From Chryseobacterium tructae (GTDB lineage: Bacteria; Bacteroidota; Bacteroidia; Flavobacteriales; Weeksellaceae), in NCBI RefSeq assembly GCF_030409875.1, contig NZ_JAUFQR010000001.1, forward strand, positions 3,534,001-3,598,000: a stretch of 64,000 nucleotides of DNA. The letters run 5' to 3'. Under the pieces are notes generated by a model. That model was not told the DNA's origin. It worked only from the letters and a program-made list of their open reading frames with translations, and ran no database searches. Shown piece after piece: positions 38,907-47,776 of the stretch (positions are counted from its first letter, which is position 1; every line of letters starts with the position of its first letter). A program made the position numbers and the translations under genes.

Positions 38907-39557
38907 TTATTTTTTTATTGTTAAAATTGTATAGATTCTTTGTATAGTTTCGTTTCCTGTTTTGCTTTTTATCTGTTCTTCTTTTTCAGAAGTTTTCATT
39001 CTTTTAAAGTGACTTTTAGATACCAACTCTTCCATTTCATCATTATTATAAAGCGTGAAATTATAAGCGGTAAATGGCAGCTTTTCCATGAAATCTCTTT
39101 GCCCGAATGTCAGTACAAAGGTTCCTTTATCCTTTAAAACCCTGCAGATTTCATTTAAAAATTCAACTGGATTTTCCCAGAAGTAAACGGTATTGACTGT
39201 AAATATTTTGTCGAAAGTCTCATTTTCAAAAGGAAGCTTTGTTCCTTCATATAAAACGAATTCTGTCTGATCCTCAAACTTTTGATTCAGTCTTTTGGCT
39301 TCCAGATTCATGGTTTCAGAAATATCAATCCCTGTATATTTCAATCCTTTAGCCAGGCTGAGAATGCTTTTCACATGATCTGCATTTCCGTGGCCTATTT
39401 CAAGGATGTTTTCATCATCTTCAATCAAAAGGGTTCTGATACTTTCTAACGTCATACCGATGTTAGTGGCATTCATCATTTCTCCGATCTCTACGCCTTT
39501 TTCTCCCTGAGGGTTGGCAAGATTCTGTGCAAGGGTTTTTAGTTCTTCTTTTTCCAT
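38907..39557 (-). CDS. Class I SAM-dependent methyltransferase in the heme operon
   Basis: This 216-residue protein has the Rossmann methyltransferase order: ENILEIGHGNADHVKSIL (SAM site), YTGIDISETMN, FDKIFTVNTVYFWENPVEFLNEICRVLK and GTFVLTFGQRDFM. No transmembrane segment is seen. The gene is packed between the heme ATPase gene (2-base gap) and hemS (4-base gap), so it is part of the operon. The substrate is unknown; action on heme, a heme breakdown product or a siderophore-like molecule is only a guess from context. Confidence 0.82.
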   Translation of the reverse strand: MEKEELKTLAQNLANPQGEKGVEIGEMMNATNIGMTLESIRTLLIEDDENILEIGHGNADHVKSILSLAKGLKYTGIDISETMNLEAKRLNQKFEDQTEFVLYEGTKLPFENETFDKIFTVNTVYFWENPVEFLNEICRVLKDKGTFVLTFGQRDFMEKLPFTAYNFTLYNNDEMEELVSKSHFKRMKTSEKEEQIKSKTGNETIQRIYTILTIKK

Positions 39558-39559
39558 GG

Positions 39560-40333
39560 TTATCCAAAAATGATCATTGGGTTATTAGTAATGGGGTGTT
39601 CGCAAATGGTACACGGAAAGTTATAAGCATGACTGATATTTTCTGCGGTAAAGACTTCCTCTGGAGTTCCATAAGCGGAAACCTGTCCTGATTTCATTAA
39701 TAAAATTTTATCTGCAAACTGTGCAGCAAGATTCAGATCATGAAGCACAACAATCGCACTGTTTGCTTTCCTGGTAAAATTTTTGATAATTTCCAACGCC
39801 TTATACTGATGCTTGATATCCAGATTATTCAGAGGTTCATCCAGAAAAACCAGTTTGTGAGCGACCTCATTTTCCAGTTGTGCCATTACTCTTGAAAGAT
39901 GTACACGTTGTTTCTCTCCACCGGATAGAGTGTTATATTCTCTGTCTTTAAGATGAAAAATATCTGTTTCATACATCTTGTTGTTCATCGCTTCAAGATC
40001 TGCTTTTCCGGGTTGCGTATCAAAATAAGGATATCTTCCCATCATCACTACATCTTTTACCTCAAGAGGAATATCATTGCTGTTATGTTGTGAGAACTTG
40101 GCTTTATGTATTGAAAGATCTTTTACATTCCAGTCTTCAATGGGCTTATCTTTAAATAGTACCTTTCGTTTTTCAGATTTTACTTCATGAGCCAAAACAC
40201 TTAAAAGACTTGATTTCCCAGCTCCGTTAGGGCCAACAATCGCTAAAAATTCTCCATATTCCAAAGAGACATCTACCCCATCCAGAATACGGAATTCTTT
40301 ATGCTTATAGTTAATTTGATGTGCTTTGATCAT
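39560..40333 (-). CDS. hmuV: Heme ABC transporter ATP-binding protein
   Basis: This 257-residue ATPase has Walker A GPNGAGKSSLL, signature LSGGEKQRVHLSRVMAQ, Walker B LVFLDEPLNNLD and the switch His in VLHDLNLAAQ. It is the HmuV/FecE class that powers import of heme or ferric chelates through the HmuU permease. Its ATG overlaps the permease stop (TAATG), so the two are coupled. Confidence 0.92.
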   Translation of the reverse strand: MIKAHQINYKHKEFRILDGVDVSLEYGEFLAIVGPNGAGKSSLLSVLAHEVKSEKRKVLFKDKPIEDWNVKDLSIHKAKFSQHNSNDIPLEVKDVVMMGRYPYFDTQPGKADLEAMNNKMYETDIFHLKDREYNTLSGGEKQRVHLSRVMAQLENEVAHKLVFLDEPLNNLDIKHQYKALEIIKNFTRKANSAIVVLHDLNLAAQFADKILLMKSGQVSAYGTPEEVFTAENISHAYNFPCTICEHPITNNPMIIFG

Positions 40334-41372
40334 TACAGTGATTTTTTAAATTTAACCAAAATAGCGATAAAAATAGGCCCGCCCATTAAAGCGGTCAAAA
40401 TCCCGATCGGTAATTCTGAAGGCTCTACAATACTTCTGCTGAATGTATCTGCGGTTAGAAGCAGAATACTTCCACATACTGCAGACAGAGGCAGAATAAG
40501 GTATAATTGGATTTGAACAACAGTCTCAAAATATAAGGTACTATAAGACCTACAAAACCAATAGTTCCTGAAAACGCTACACAGGTTCCCACCATTAATG
40601 CTACAGTGATAATGATCTGCTTCTTCAGTCTTTCTACATTAATTCCTAAATGTTGTGCATCTTTTTCTCCCAGCATCATGGCATTCAAAGCTTTTCCTTT
40701 AGGCAGTAAAATAATATAGGCTCCGATCATTACAATGCCGAGAATAATATTCTTCGTCCATGTTGCAGCTGCTAAACTTCCCAGATTCCAGAATGTAAGG
40801 TCTCTAAGCTGTTCATCTTTTGAGATGTATATTAAAAATCCTGTGATGGAGAAACCTATTGCTGTAATAGCGACTCCCGTCAACAGCATCATAACCACAT
40901 TGGTTTTTCCGCCACTTGTGGAAATTTTGTATACCAGCATCATGGATAAAAAAGATCCTATGAAAGCAGAAATACCTACTAATGAAAATTGTACAGCTTC
41001 AGGAAGATATTCTTTAAAGTGTCCACCTAAAACAATAGCAATAGCAGCTAGTAGTGTAGCTCCTGAGGTAAGACCTATTAAATCTCCTGTTGCCAGAGGA
41101 TTTTTAAAAAGCCCCTGCAGGCTTGTCCCGGAAACGGATAACATCCCGCCAATTAAAATAGCCATAATAATTCTGGCTGCTCTTACATCCAAAACTACAT
41201 ATTTATCACTTAATGATAAATCAGAATCTCCTTGTATTACTTTTCCTAAAACATTAAATGCAGATTTACCACCAAAATCGTAAACCCCTGTATTAATAGA
41301 CCATACTGCTATGATACCAAGCAGTACAGTACTTATTGTCATGTAAAAGTATAATTTACTTTGTGTTTTCAA
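40333..41372 (-). CDS. hmuU: Heme ABC transporter permease, FecCD family (frame broken once)
   Basis: This integral membrane permease is of the BtuC/FecD type, with motifs GTSLQGLFKNPLATGDLIGLTSG and AFSGTIGFVGLIVPYILRLL. The frame runs off after LFKSNYTL; adding one C near 40499-40503 gives SNYTLILPLSAVCGSILLLTADTFSR and then a family-like end (ELPIGILTALMGGPIFIAIL). The repaired product is 346 residues, the expected length. It overlaps the substrate-binding protein gene by 17 bases and the ATPase gene by 1 base. Confidence 0.88.
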
Positions 41373-42234
41373 TTAAAAGTTTGTTTAATCCAACTGCTGC
41401 TTCTCCTAGTCTTGGCCCAAAACCTGAAACTAACCCTCCATCCATTGCGATGATCTTCTTATTTTTTCCGGCGTTTGTCTGTGAAACTCCAGGCATTTTA
41501 AGCGCTCCTTCATTTCCTCCTGCTCCCTGTAATCCTGTTTCAAAGAAGAATAGTACATCAGGATTAGCTTTTACAACAGCTTCCGGAGTTAACGGTTTGA
41601 AATCTTCAAACTCATTTACTGCATTTTCTCCCCCTGCAAGACTAATTAAAGAGGCCATTGGGGTATTTTTACCTGCTACCATCAGCATATTTCCTCTTGC
41701 ATAAATGAATAAGACTTTAGGTTTTTTAGCTAATGGCTGAACCTGCTTCAGATCTGCATCAATTTTATCATTCAGTTTCTGATAATCTGTATTTCCGATT
41801 GCTTTGGCAACGTCTTCGATTAACTTTTTGGTTCCTTCCACCGTATATTCCTGCTTAAACACATCTGCTTTAATTCCTGATGACTTGATTTTCCCCATCA
41901 GTTCAGGGTTGATATCTTTATCAGAAGCAAGAATTAAGGTAGGACTTACAGCCATAATCGGCTCAATTGTGATAGATCTTACGTGCCCCAGATTTTTAGC
42001 TGTAGCTTTTAAACTTGCCGGATACGTACTGGTAACATCTGTTCCTACAATTTCTTTTTCGTGACCTAAAGCACTTACAATTTCAGTAATTCCACCGTTT
42101 AAGGTTACAATTTTATTATTGCTTTTTGGAGCTTCTGAAGAAGCTTCTGTTGTATTTTCTTTTTTTGCACCTTCTTCTTTTTTGCAAGAGTATACTGCTA
42201 CAAGAACAGAAGCTGCAAGGATGAATTTTTTCAT
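41356..42234 (-). CDS. hmuT: Heme ABC transporter substrate-binding lipoprotein
   Basis: This 292-residue protein has a lipoprotein signal (SVLVAVYSCKKEEG). A helical-backbone binding domain of the BtuF/HmuT class follows, with IVTLNGGITEIVSALG, EIVGTDVTSTYPAS, LGHVRSITIEPIMAVSPTLIL and LSFVLY-like later strands. It should capture heme in the periplasm and deliver it to the HmuUV permease encoded directly downstream. Confidence 0.9.
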   Translation of the reverse strand: MKKFILAASVLVAVYSCKKEEGAKKENTTEASSEAPKSNNKIVTLNGGITEIVSALGHEKEIVGTDVTSTYPASLKATAKNLGHVRSITIEPIMAVSPTLILASDKDINPELMGKIKSSGIKADVFKQEYTVEGTKKLIEDVAKAIGNTDYQKLNDKIDADLKQVQPLAKKPKVLFIYARGNMLMVAGKNTPMASLISLAGGENAVNEFEDFKPLTPEAVVKANPDVLFFFETGLQGAGGNEGALKMPGVSQTNAGKNKKIIAMDGGLVSGFGPRLGEAAVGLNKLLIENTK

Positions 42235-42283
42235 AGATAGATATTTTTATTTTTTCTAATTCTGATACTATTCTTTGGATGTA

Positions 42284-43402
42284 CTATAAAGGATCGAATT
42301 CAAAGTTGGTAAAACCACGTTCGCCTGATTTGCTATTTTTCATGGTATTAAACCTCAATTTAAAATAGAAACCTTCAGCATCTTTCAGTACAAAGAAACG
42401 ATCTGAGTATACAAACGGAACAGGATTCGCTGATGTTCCGGTAGTGGTTCTCCATTTATCTCCAATCGCTCTGTGGTCATTAAAAACAAATTTATTAGCA
42501 TCTACATCTTTTAGTTTGAATGCACTATATGCATCATCAAGACTTCCGGTTACATTTACCTGATAAGCACCTACTCCATTAAGGGTATTGGTTACGATAA
42601 AATCAGCATAAAAATAACTTCCGGCACTATTTCCTGGCGAGATGAATACTTCATTGGTAAATGTAGTAAATGCCAGATCCCATTTTTTCTTTTTAGGTTG
42701 AATTTTTACAGGAGTTCCTGTTTTAAGATTAAAGAATGCAAAATTATATTCTGTATCTTTTGCAATGATGTATTCTTTGATATTTGTGCTTTCAGCATTT
42801 AAATCTGCATAACGAATTTTATATCCATTCTGTGCTCTTACAATCTGAACTTTCTTCCAGCCTCTTGCATCTCCGGATAATGAAACAGCTCCAGCAGGTA
42901 CATTTCCTGCAGCTGGCATTTCTCTACCCATATTAACCAGATAGATGGGATTATCGGCATCATTTTCTTTGATCGTCTCAAATCCTGAAGTCTGTGTTAG
43001 AAAATTTCCGTTTGGATTATCAATATATTTCAGGTTTTCAGCATCAAAAGTTCCTACCTGAGCAATTTCCATAAGACTTTCTACATTCTTTTCTTTTACT
43101 TTACCAAGGTCTGTAGCATTAGGTATTTTAATGACAGTCATGGCAAGAGAACCATTCATGATCACACGAAAATCGTCCCCGGTATAAAACCCAAGATCCC
43201 AGTCTGTTCTTTTGTTAATACTTGGATTTTCAAATTCACTCAGATCAATCCAAACCTGATTAGGTTCTGTGGCTCCCCCTATTGTAACATTTACTTCAGA
43301 TCCTGTCATAGGACGAACAGCCACCGGATCTTCGTCTGCAGAAAGGCATGACTGTGTAGCAGCCATAATAGAAAGAAGAGATAATATTTTTAAATATTTC
43401 AT
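42284..43402 (-). CDS. HmuY family lipoprotein
   Basis: This 372-residue protein has a lipoprotein signal (SIMAATQSCLSADED). Two HmuY-like segments are seen, RTDWDLGFYTGDDFRVIMNG and KKKWDLAFTTFTNEVFIS. It ends with a typical strand pattern (YSDRFFVLKDAEGFYFKLRF, GERGFTNFEF). HmuY of Porphyromonas gingivalis is a surface hemophore working with the HmuR receptor; here the TonB receptor gene is 16 bases upstream on the same strand. The length is greater than P. gingivalis HmuY, consistent with a duplicated or extended domain. Confidence 0.87.
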   Translation of the reverse strand: MKYLKILSLLSIMAATQSCLSADEDPVAVRPMTGSEVNVTIGGATEPNQVWIDLSEFENPSINKRTDWDLGFYTGDDFRVIMNGSLAMTVIKIPNATDLGKVKEKNVESLMEIAQVGTFDAENLKYIDNPNGNFLTQTSGFETIKENDADNPIYLVNMGREMPAAGNVPAGAVSLSGDARGWKKVQIVRAQNGYKIRYADLNAESTNIKEYIIAKDTEYNFAFFNLKTGTPVKIQPKKKKWDLAFTTFTNEVFISPGNSAGSYFYADFIVTNTLNGVGAYQVNVTGSLDDAYSAFKLKDVDANKFVFNDHRAIGDKWRTTTGTSANPVPFVYSDRFFVLKDAEGFYFKLRFNTMKNSKSGERGFTNFEFDPL

Positions 43403-43418
43403 AATAGTAACCTGTTAT

Positions 43419-45524
43419 TTAAAATTGAAACATAAGTCTTGCAAAATAGCTTCTACCATAATATAAATTAACTGTTCCGGAAGCTGCCGTATGTGCTGAG
43501 CCTGCCATAGCGGTAGATCTTACACTTGTTACATCAAAAATGTTTTTAACTCCCACAGCAATCTCAAAATGGTTATTCCAGAAAGGCTGGCTTACGATGA
43601 AATCCATCATATGGAATCCATCTGTTTTACCAAGTCGAACGCCCCCGGCTGCATCGGATACATAAAGCCTGTCGTCTCCTGTATATTTATAATAAAGTGA
43701 AAAGTTGGTGTCTGTATTTTTTAGCTTGTATGTTGCTGAAGCTCCTGCCTGTACGAGATATTGGAAATCTTCAGGGGCACCATTTTTTACCTCTGTCATA
43801 CTAACGGATGTTCCATTCACAGATCCTCTTACGGAAAAAGCAAACTGATCTTTTCTGAAATCTACATTGGCAGACAACAACATATTCTTATATCTATTGA
43901 TATTCATATATTTATACGTAGAAGGTTCTTTGATGATCATCATGTCGATCCTGTCGCGTACATCAAGGTATAATGCATCTACACTGTATGCAATTCTCCA
44001 GTCATTGCCTGTTGTAAAATTTTGATCCCAAAAAGCTCCTATTGAAAAGCCGGTTTCAGGTTTTAAATCCGGATTCCCTTGTATATCATGATTAAGGTTC
44101 ACAAAATAAGTATACAGTTCATCATACTTTGGAAAACGGTTGGCTGATCCTACAATGGCTCTAATATTTGAATTTTCTGAAGTCTTATATCTTGCGGAAA
44201 GTGAATAATTATACTGATTCGCAAAATTTTCACTTAGGGATAGCCTTACCCCTGGTCTTACAGAAAGGCGGTCTGAAATATTCCATTCTGCAGAAAGGAA
44301 ATTGGAATAAGTAAAGATTTTTCTTTTTACGGCTTCTCCAAAGAAATCACCCGCAATCAAAGCAGCATATCCGTTGGTATGATCCAATTCATATCCAAGC
44401 TGGAAATCAAAAGTTTTATTGTCCAGGAAATTGCTGAACATCCCTCTTGAATAGATTACATCTGTTTTATAATAAGATTTTTCTTCCTGCTCACTTTTTA
44501 CAAACCTGTTGGGAATATCATAGTTGTAATCAAAATACCTTCTGTCCTGATTTTGGTAAGAGAAATCTCCCATGTATCGGATGTGTCCCAGATTCGTCTG
44601 AATATTAAACTGATGGATCCAACGGTGTGTATTGTATTTTCTATCCCTGCTTTCATATTCTACTCCTCCTAGCCCATCGTTAAGAGGTCTTCTGCTAACT
44701 TCAGGATTATAGAAGTTGAAATTCTCTTTCAGGTAAGACATCTTATAGAAGAATGATGTCTTGTTTTTTGAATATCTTACCAATGCAGAAGCTTCATACT
44801 GATCTTTCGGGTTCCATTCATATCCTCTTTTACCATCCTGACCGAAATATTTGTATCCTTCACTATTCCCTTCATATCCCATAAATTGATTATGGTTGAA
44901 GTTCACATTCGCAAACCATTCATTATTAATATTATAATCAACATTCAGATTCTGAATATGTCTTCCCTTTCCTTTTTTCTTAAGATCGTAATTATCCCTT
45001 ACTGTTTCTTCCTGAAGTGATCCTCTTACACTGACCTTCTTTGTATTATTCTTTTTTGTAATGATATTGATTACCCCGGCTACAGCACCATTTCCATATT
45101 CTACTCCCATACTTCCCTTAACAATCTCAATACGCTCAATGTTACTTAAAGCAATTTTAGTAAGGTCAATATTACTGCCCAATCCTGTATCTCCTACTAC
45201 CGGAATATTGTCGATCAAGATCTTTACATAATCTCCATTAAGTCCCATAATATTGGCCGTAGAATTACCTGATCGGGAATCCGGAGTAACCTGAATATTA
45301 AGACTTTGATTCAAAACATCAGCTACATTGTTGGCCGCCATATTTTTGATTTGTACGGCATCTATAACGTCAACTTTATATATGGATTTATTGATAGACT
45401 GTTGTTTATACTGTCCTGTAATAACAACTTCTTCGACTTTCTTTTGATTAAGAGAATCCTTTTCTTGCGCATTCATCCAAACCGCTATGGATAATGACAG
45501 AATGGAAAGTACCTTCTTCTTCAT
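43419..45524 (-). CDS. TonB-dependent outer membrane heme receptor (HmuR-like)
   Basis: This 701-residue outer membrane receptor has a signal peptide ending at WMNAQ, a TonB box region (KVEEVVITGQYKQQ), a plug domain (NVADVLNQSLNIQVTPD, RIEIVKGSMGVEYGNGAVAGVINIITKK) and a 22-strand barrel ending in RSYFARLMFQF with the terminal aromatic residue. Co-transcription with HmuY and heme ABC genes marks it as the heme receptor. Its promoter -7 box is TATATTTG (45544-45551, minus strand). Confidence 0.92.
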   Translation of the reverse strand: MKKKVLSILSLSIAVWMNAQEKDSLNQKKVEEVVITGQYKQQSINKSIYKVDVIDAVQIKNMAANNVADVLNQSLNIQVTPDSRSGNSTANIMGLNGDYVKILIDNIPVVGDTGLGSNIDLTKIALSNIERIEIVKGSMGVEYGNGAVAGVINIITKKNNTKKVSVRGSLQEETVRDNYDLKKKGKGRHIQNLNVDYNINNEWFANVNFNHNQFMGYEGNSEGYKYFGQDGKRGYEWNPKDQYEASALVRYSKNKTSFFYKMSYLKENFNFYNPEVSRRPLNDGLGGVEYESRDRKYNTHRWIHQFNIQTNLGHIRYMGDFSYQNQDRRYFDYNYDIPNRFVKSEQEEKSYYKTDVIYSRGMFSNFLDNKTFDFQLGYELDHTNGYAALIAGDFFGEAVKRKIFTYSNFLSAEWNISDRLSVRPGVRLSLSENFANQYNYSLSARYKTSENSNIRAIVGSANRFPKYDELYTYFVNLNHDIQGNPDLKPETGFSIGAFWDQNFTTGNDWRIAYSVDALYLDVRDRIDMMIIKEPSTYKYMNINRYKNMLLSANVDFRKDQFAFSVRGSVNGTSVSMTEVKNGAPEDFQYLVQAGASATYKLKNTDTNFSLYYKYTGDDRLYVSDAAGGVRLGKTDGFHMMDFIVSQPFWNNHFEIAVGVKNIFDVTSVRSTAMAGSAHTAASGTVNLYYGRSYFARLMFQF

Positions 45525-45543
45525 AAGGGTAAAAAATTTTCGA

Positions 45544-45551
45544 CAAATATA
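45544..45551 (-). promoter_or_regulatory. -7 element of the TonB receptor operon
   Basis: The minus strand reads TATATTTG, a perfect TAnnTTTG, 20 bases before the receptor ATG. One dyad arm of the left 54-bp repeat lies immediately upstream, where it could overlap the -33 region. Confidence 0.6.
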
Positions 45552-45556
45552 ATGCT

Positions 45557-45610
45557 TTATTTAGAACAAGTAAAAATAATTATACAATTTGATGGAATAA
45601 TTCTAAATAA
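45557..45610. promoter_or_regulatory. 54-bp operator-like repeat, left copy
   Basis: TTATTTAGAA (45557-45566) and TTCTAAATAA (45601-45610) are perfect 10-bp inverted arms. The whole 54 bp is 47/54 identical, same strand, to 45843-45896. The arm TTTAGAAT-n-ATT resembles half of a Fur-like 7-1-7 box (TTAGAAT-n-ATTCTAA). Confidence 0.55.
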
Positions 45611-45842
45611 AAATAATTGAGTAATATGGATATTTTTTTTGAAAATACGAGTATGTAAAGCTATTAGAGAAGATATAAAAATCAGATTTTTCAAAAAATT
45701 ACTTCCAGTAAAGCCATCTTAATAAAGATGTCCTTATAAAGTGCTATTATTTATATAAACCTAATAGTAGTGCTACTTTCAAGACATTTTTCTTTTTCTT
45801 AATCCTTCCCTCTTTAAAAAAAACAAGATAAAAATCATGTTT

Positions 45843-45896
45843 TTATTTAGAATGATTAAAAATAATTATATACTTTTGTGGAATAATTCTAAATAA
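45843..45896. promoter_or_regulatory. 54-bp operator-like repeat, right copy, with promoter
   Basis: The same inverted arms occur at 45843-45852 and 45887-45896 with identical spacing to the left copy. The -7 box TACTTTTG (45871-45878) lies between the arms, so a protein bound to both arms would flank the promoter of the secreted HmuY-like gene. Confidence 0.6.
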
Positions 45897-45914
45897 TAAT
45901 TTAAAAAATAAATT

Positions 45915-47225
45915 ATGAAAACAAAACTATTATTGGCTTCAATGTTTGCTCTTACTGTTCAACAAACAGTTCTTGCACAGACAGATGCATTAGGATACAC
46001 ACAGGCAAATATGACATTGGGAAATGGATATCAGAATCGTGCATTCTTTAATCTCTCTAATGGGAATATCGTTTCTCAACCTGCAAATACATGGGATATT
46101 GCATTCTATAGAAACTCAAATTTTTCAGTAGGAACAAGAATTAATGATGCTAAAAACATTGAAGTATATACCGCTGCCACTAGCTTAGCCGAATGGGATA
46201 ATATCAGTATCAACAACGAAGCGTCATGGGGCGAGCCGCTTTACAATCCTGACCAAATTACGGATTGGAGCCAGGGAGCTTTTGAACAAGGCCCTATTAC
46301 TTCTCCTAATCCTAATCTTCCTGCAACAGGTTGGGGAATTTACAATGGATTAACTCACCACATCGTAGGTAAAGCAATTTTTGTTTTAAAATATGCTACA
46401 GGAGATTACATTAAATTTGCGATCGAAGATGCATTTATGGGATATACCTTTAAATATGCCAAATGGAATGGTACTGCGTGGGGTGCAACAGAAACAAAAA
46501 CTCTGGCGAACGGAACAGATGATGCATTTTTCAACTATTTCTCCTTTGATACCGGAGCAAAAGTTCCTAATATGGAACCCTCTAAAAATGCATGGGACTT
46601 AGTGTTCACAAGATATTTTACAGATTATCCTTATGTAGATCAGCAAGGGAATCCACAAACAATGAAATACAGAATGGCTGGTGTTATCCAGAGTCCTAAT
46701 ATCTCTGTGGCTAAAGTAAGACCAGAGGTACAGGCAATCGCTACAGGAACTTTACCTACAGCATACTCTAATAATATAACTACGATTGGACATTCATGGA
46801 AACCTACTTCAGGAATTTATAATGATGTGGTTTATTATGTGAAGCAAGGGACGGATTACTACAGATTGTATTTCACTTCTAATGAAGGTTCACAAACTGG
46901 TAATATGTATTTCAAATACAAAAAGATCACCGGATCACTAGGAGTTACTGAAGTAAGCAAAAAAGCTTCTTTTGGAATCTATCCAAACCCGACAACGGCA
47001 GATAAAAGAGTAACTGTTTTGTTTGATGTAAAGGAAAAAGCAAGTAACAAAGGAAGTGTAGAAGTATACGACCTTACCGGAAAAAAAGTATATACTGCTG
47101 AATTAACTAATCAAACAGGATTTTACAGTCAAGACATGAACTTGTCGCACCTAACTTCAGGAAACTATATGGTAAAAATTACCTTTGGAGGAACTTCTGA
47201 AACGAAAAAACTTATTGTGAAATAA
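45915..47225 (+). CDS. T9SS-secreted HmuY-like protein (probable hemophore)
   Basis: This 436-residue protein has a signal peptide ending at TVLAQ, two HmuY-like segments (ANTWDIAFYRNSNFSVG and KNAWDLVFTRYFTDYP), a final strand pair (VYYVKQGTDYYRLYF), and a T9SS type A sorting domain (FGIYPNPTTADKRV, VEVYDLTGKKVY, TSGNYMVKI). It is divergent from the TonB receptor and shares its control element. A role in capturing heme outside the cell is inferred from family and position. Confidence 0.82.
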   Translation: MKTKLLLASMFALTVQQTVLAQTDALGYTQANMTLGNGYQNRAFFNLSNGNIVSQPANTWDIAFYRNSNFSVGTRINDAKNIEVYTAATSLAEWDNISINNEASWGEPLYNPDQITDWSQGAFEQGPITSPNPNLPATGWGIYNGLTHHIVGKAIFVLKYATGDYIKFAIEDAFMGYTFKYAKWNGTAWGATETKTLANGTDDAFFNYFSFDTGAKVPNMEPSKNAWDLVFTRYFTDYPYVDQQGNPQTMKYRMAGVIQSPNISVAKVRPEVQAIATGTLPTAYSNNITTIGHSWKPTSGIYNDVVYYVKQGTDYYRLYFTSNEGSQTGNMYFKYKKITGSLGVTEVSKKASFGIYPNPTTADKRVTVLFDVKEKASNKGSVEVYDLTGKKVYTAELTNQTGFYSQDMNLSHLTSGNYMVKITFGGTSETKKLIVK

Positions 47226-47260
47226 TATTTTACTCAAAATACTTTCTATTTTTTCTAATA

Positions 47261-47296
47261 AAAGGGCGGCTTCAGTATTCTGAAACCGCCTTTTAT
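47261..47296. terminator. Terminator after the secreted HmuY-like gene
   Basis: The hairpin AAAGGGCGGCTTCAG/CTGAAACCGCCTTTT has one mismatch and T-rich flanks, 35 bases after the stop. The following 100 bases to the next gene contain GGAAG-rich low-complexity repeats. Confidence 0.8.
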
Positions 47297-47396
47297 TTTA
47301 TCATACTCAAAGCTGGAAACCGATTAATAATATTCAGTAATCATATAGCTAAAAGGAGCTTACAGCCTTCCTCTTCCTGCTTCCAGCTCTTATCAT

Positions 47397-47687
47397 TTAA
47401 TAGATTTTAAATCCTTTGTAAACTTCCGCTCCACTTTCCATGATCTTGGAAGCATCCTTACGAAAATCCAATAAATGATCCTGTCCGTTGTGTCTGTTGT
47501 GATGATCTACACTTTCCCAAAGTTCAATCAGGAAGAATGTACCTTTGTTATCTTTATCTTCAACAAGATCATACTGCAGACAGCCTTCTTCTTTTCTTGT
47601 CTCTTTTACCAGATTTTGAAAAAGCTCTACTGCTTCCATCAAATAATTTTCATTAAACTTAAAAAGTGCAATGATATGTAAGTTCAT
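47397..47687 (-). CDS. Antibiotic biosynthesis monooxygenase-fold protein (YgiN-like)
   Basis: This 96-residue protein has the ferredoxin-like ABM fold pattern: IIALFKFNENYLMEAVELFQNLV, then EEGCLQYDLVED and FFLIELWESVDHHNRHNGQDHLLDF. Such dimeric proteins include quinol monooxygenases and also heme-degrading IsdG-type enzymes. The H-N-R-H pattern is typical of YgiN. No operon partner is evident. Confidence 0.82.
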   Translation of the reverse strand: MNLHIIALFKFNENYLMEAVELFQNLVKETRKEEGCLQYDLVEDKDNKGTFFLIELWESVDHHNRHNGQDHLLDFRKDASKIMESGAEVYKGFKIY

Positions 47688-47776
47688 ATTCTAATATTTA
47701 TTGATGTAAAAGTAAAATATTTTCAAAATCAAATTTCTTTTTAATCTCTTTATTTTTATCTATTAAAGCATATTTT

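Larger units (their letters stand above)
45525..45914. other. 390-bp divergent control region of the heme locus
   Basis: No gene is visible. The region contains two near-identical 54-bp repeats, 45557-45610 and 45843-45896, a -7 box for each divergent gene, and about 230 bp of AT-rich spacer with no recognisable coding content. Confidence 0.6.

Noticed and set aside
40735..41283. 182-codon plus-strand frame opposite hmuU
   Set aside because: The opposite strand encodes a conserved permease with the expected motifs; the plus-strand frame has no motifs.
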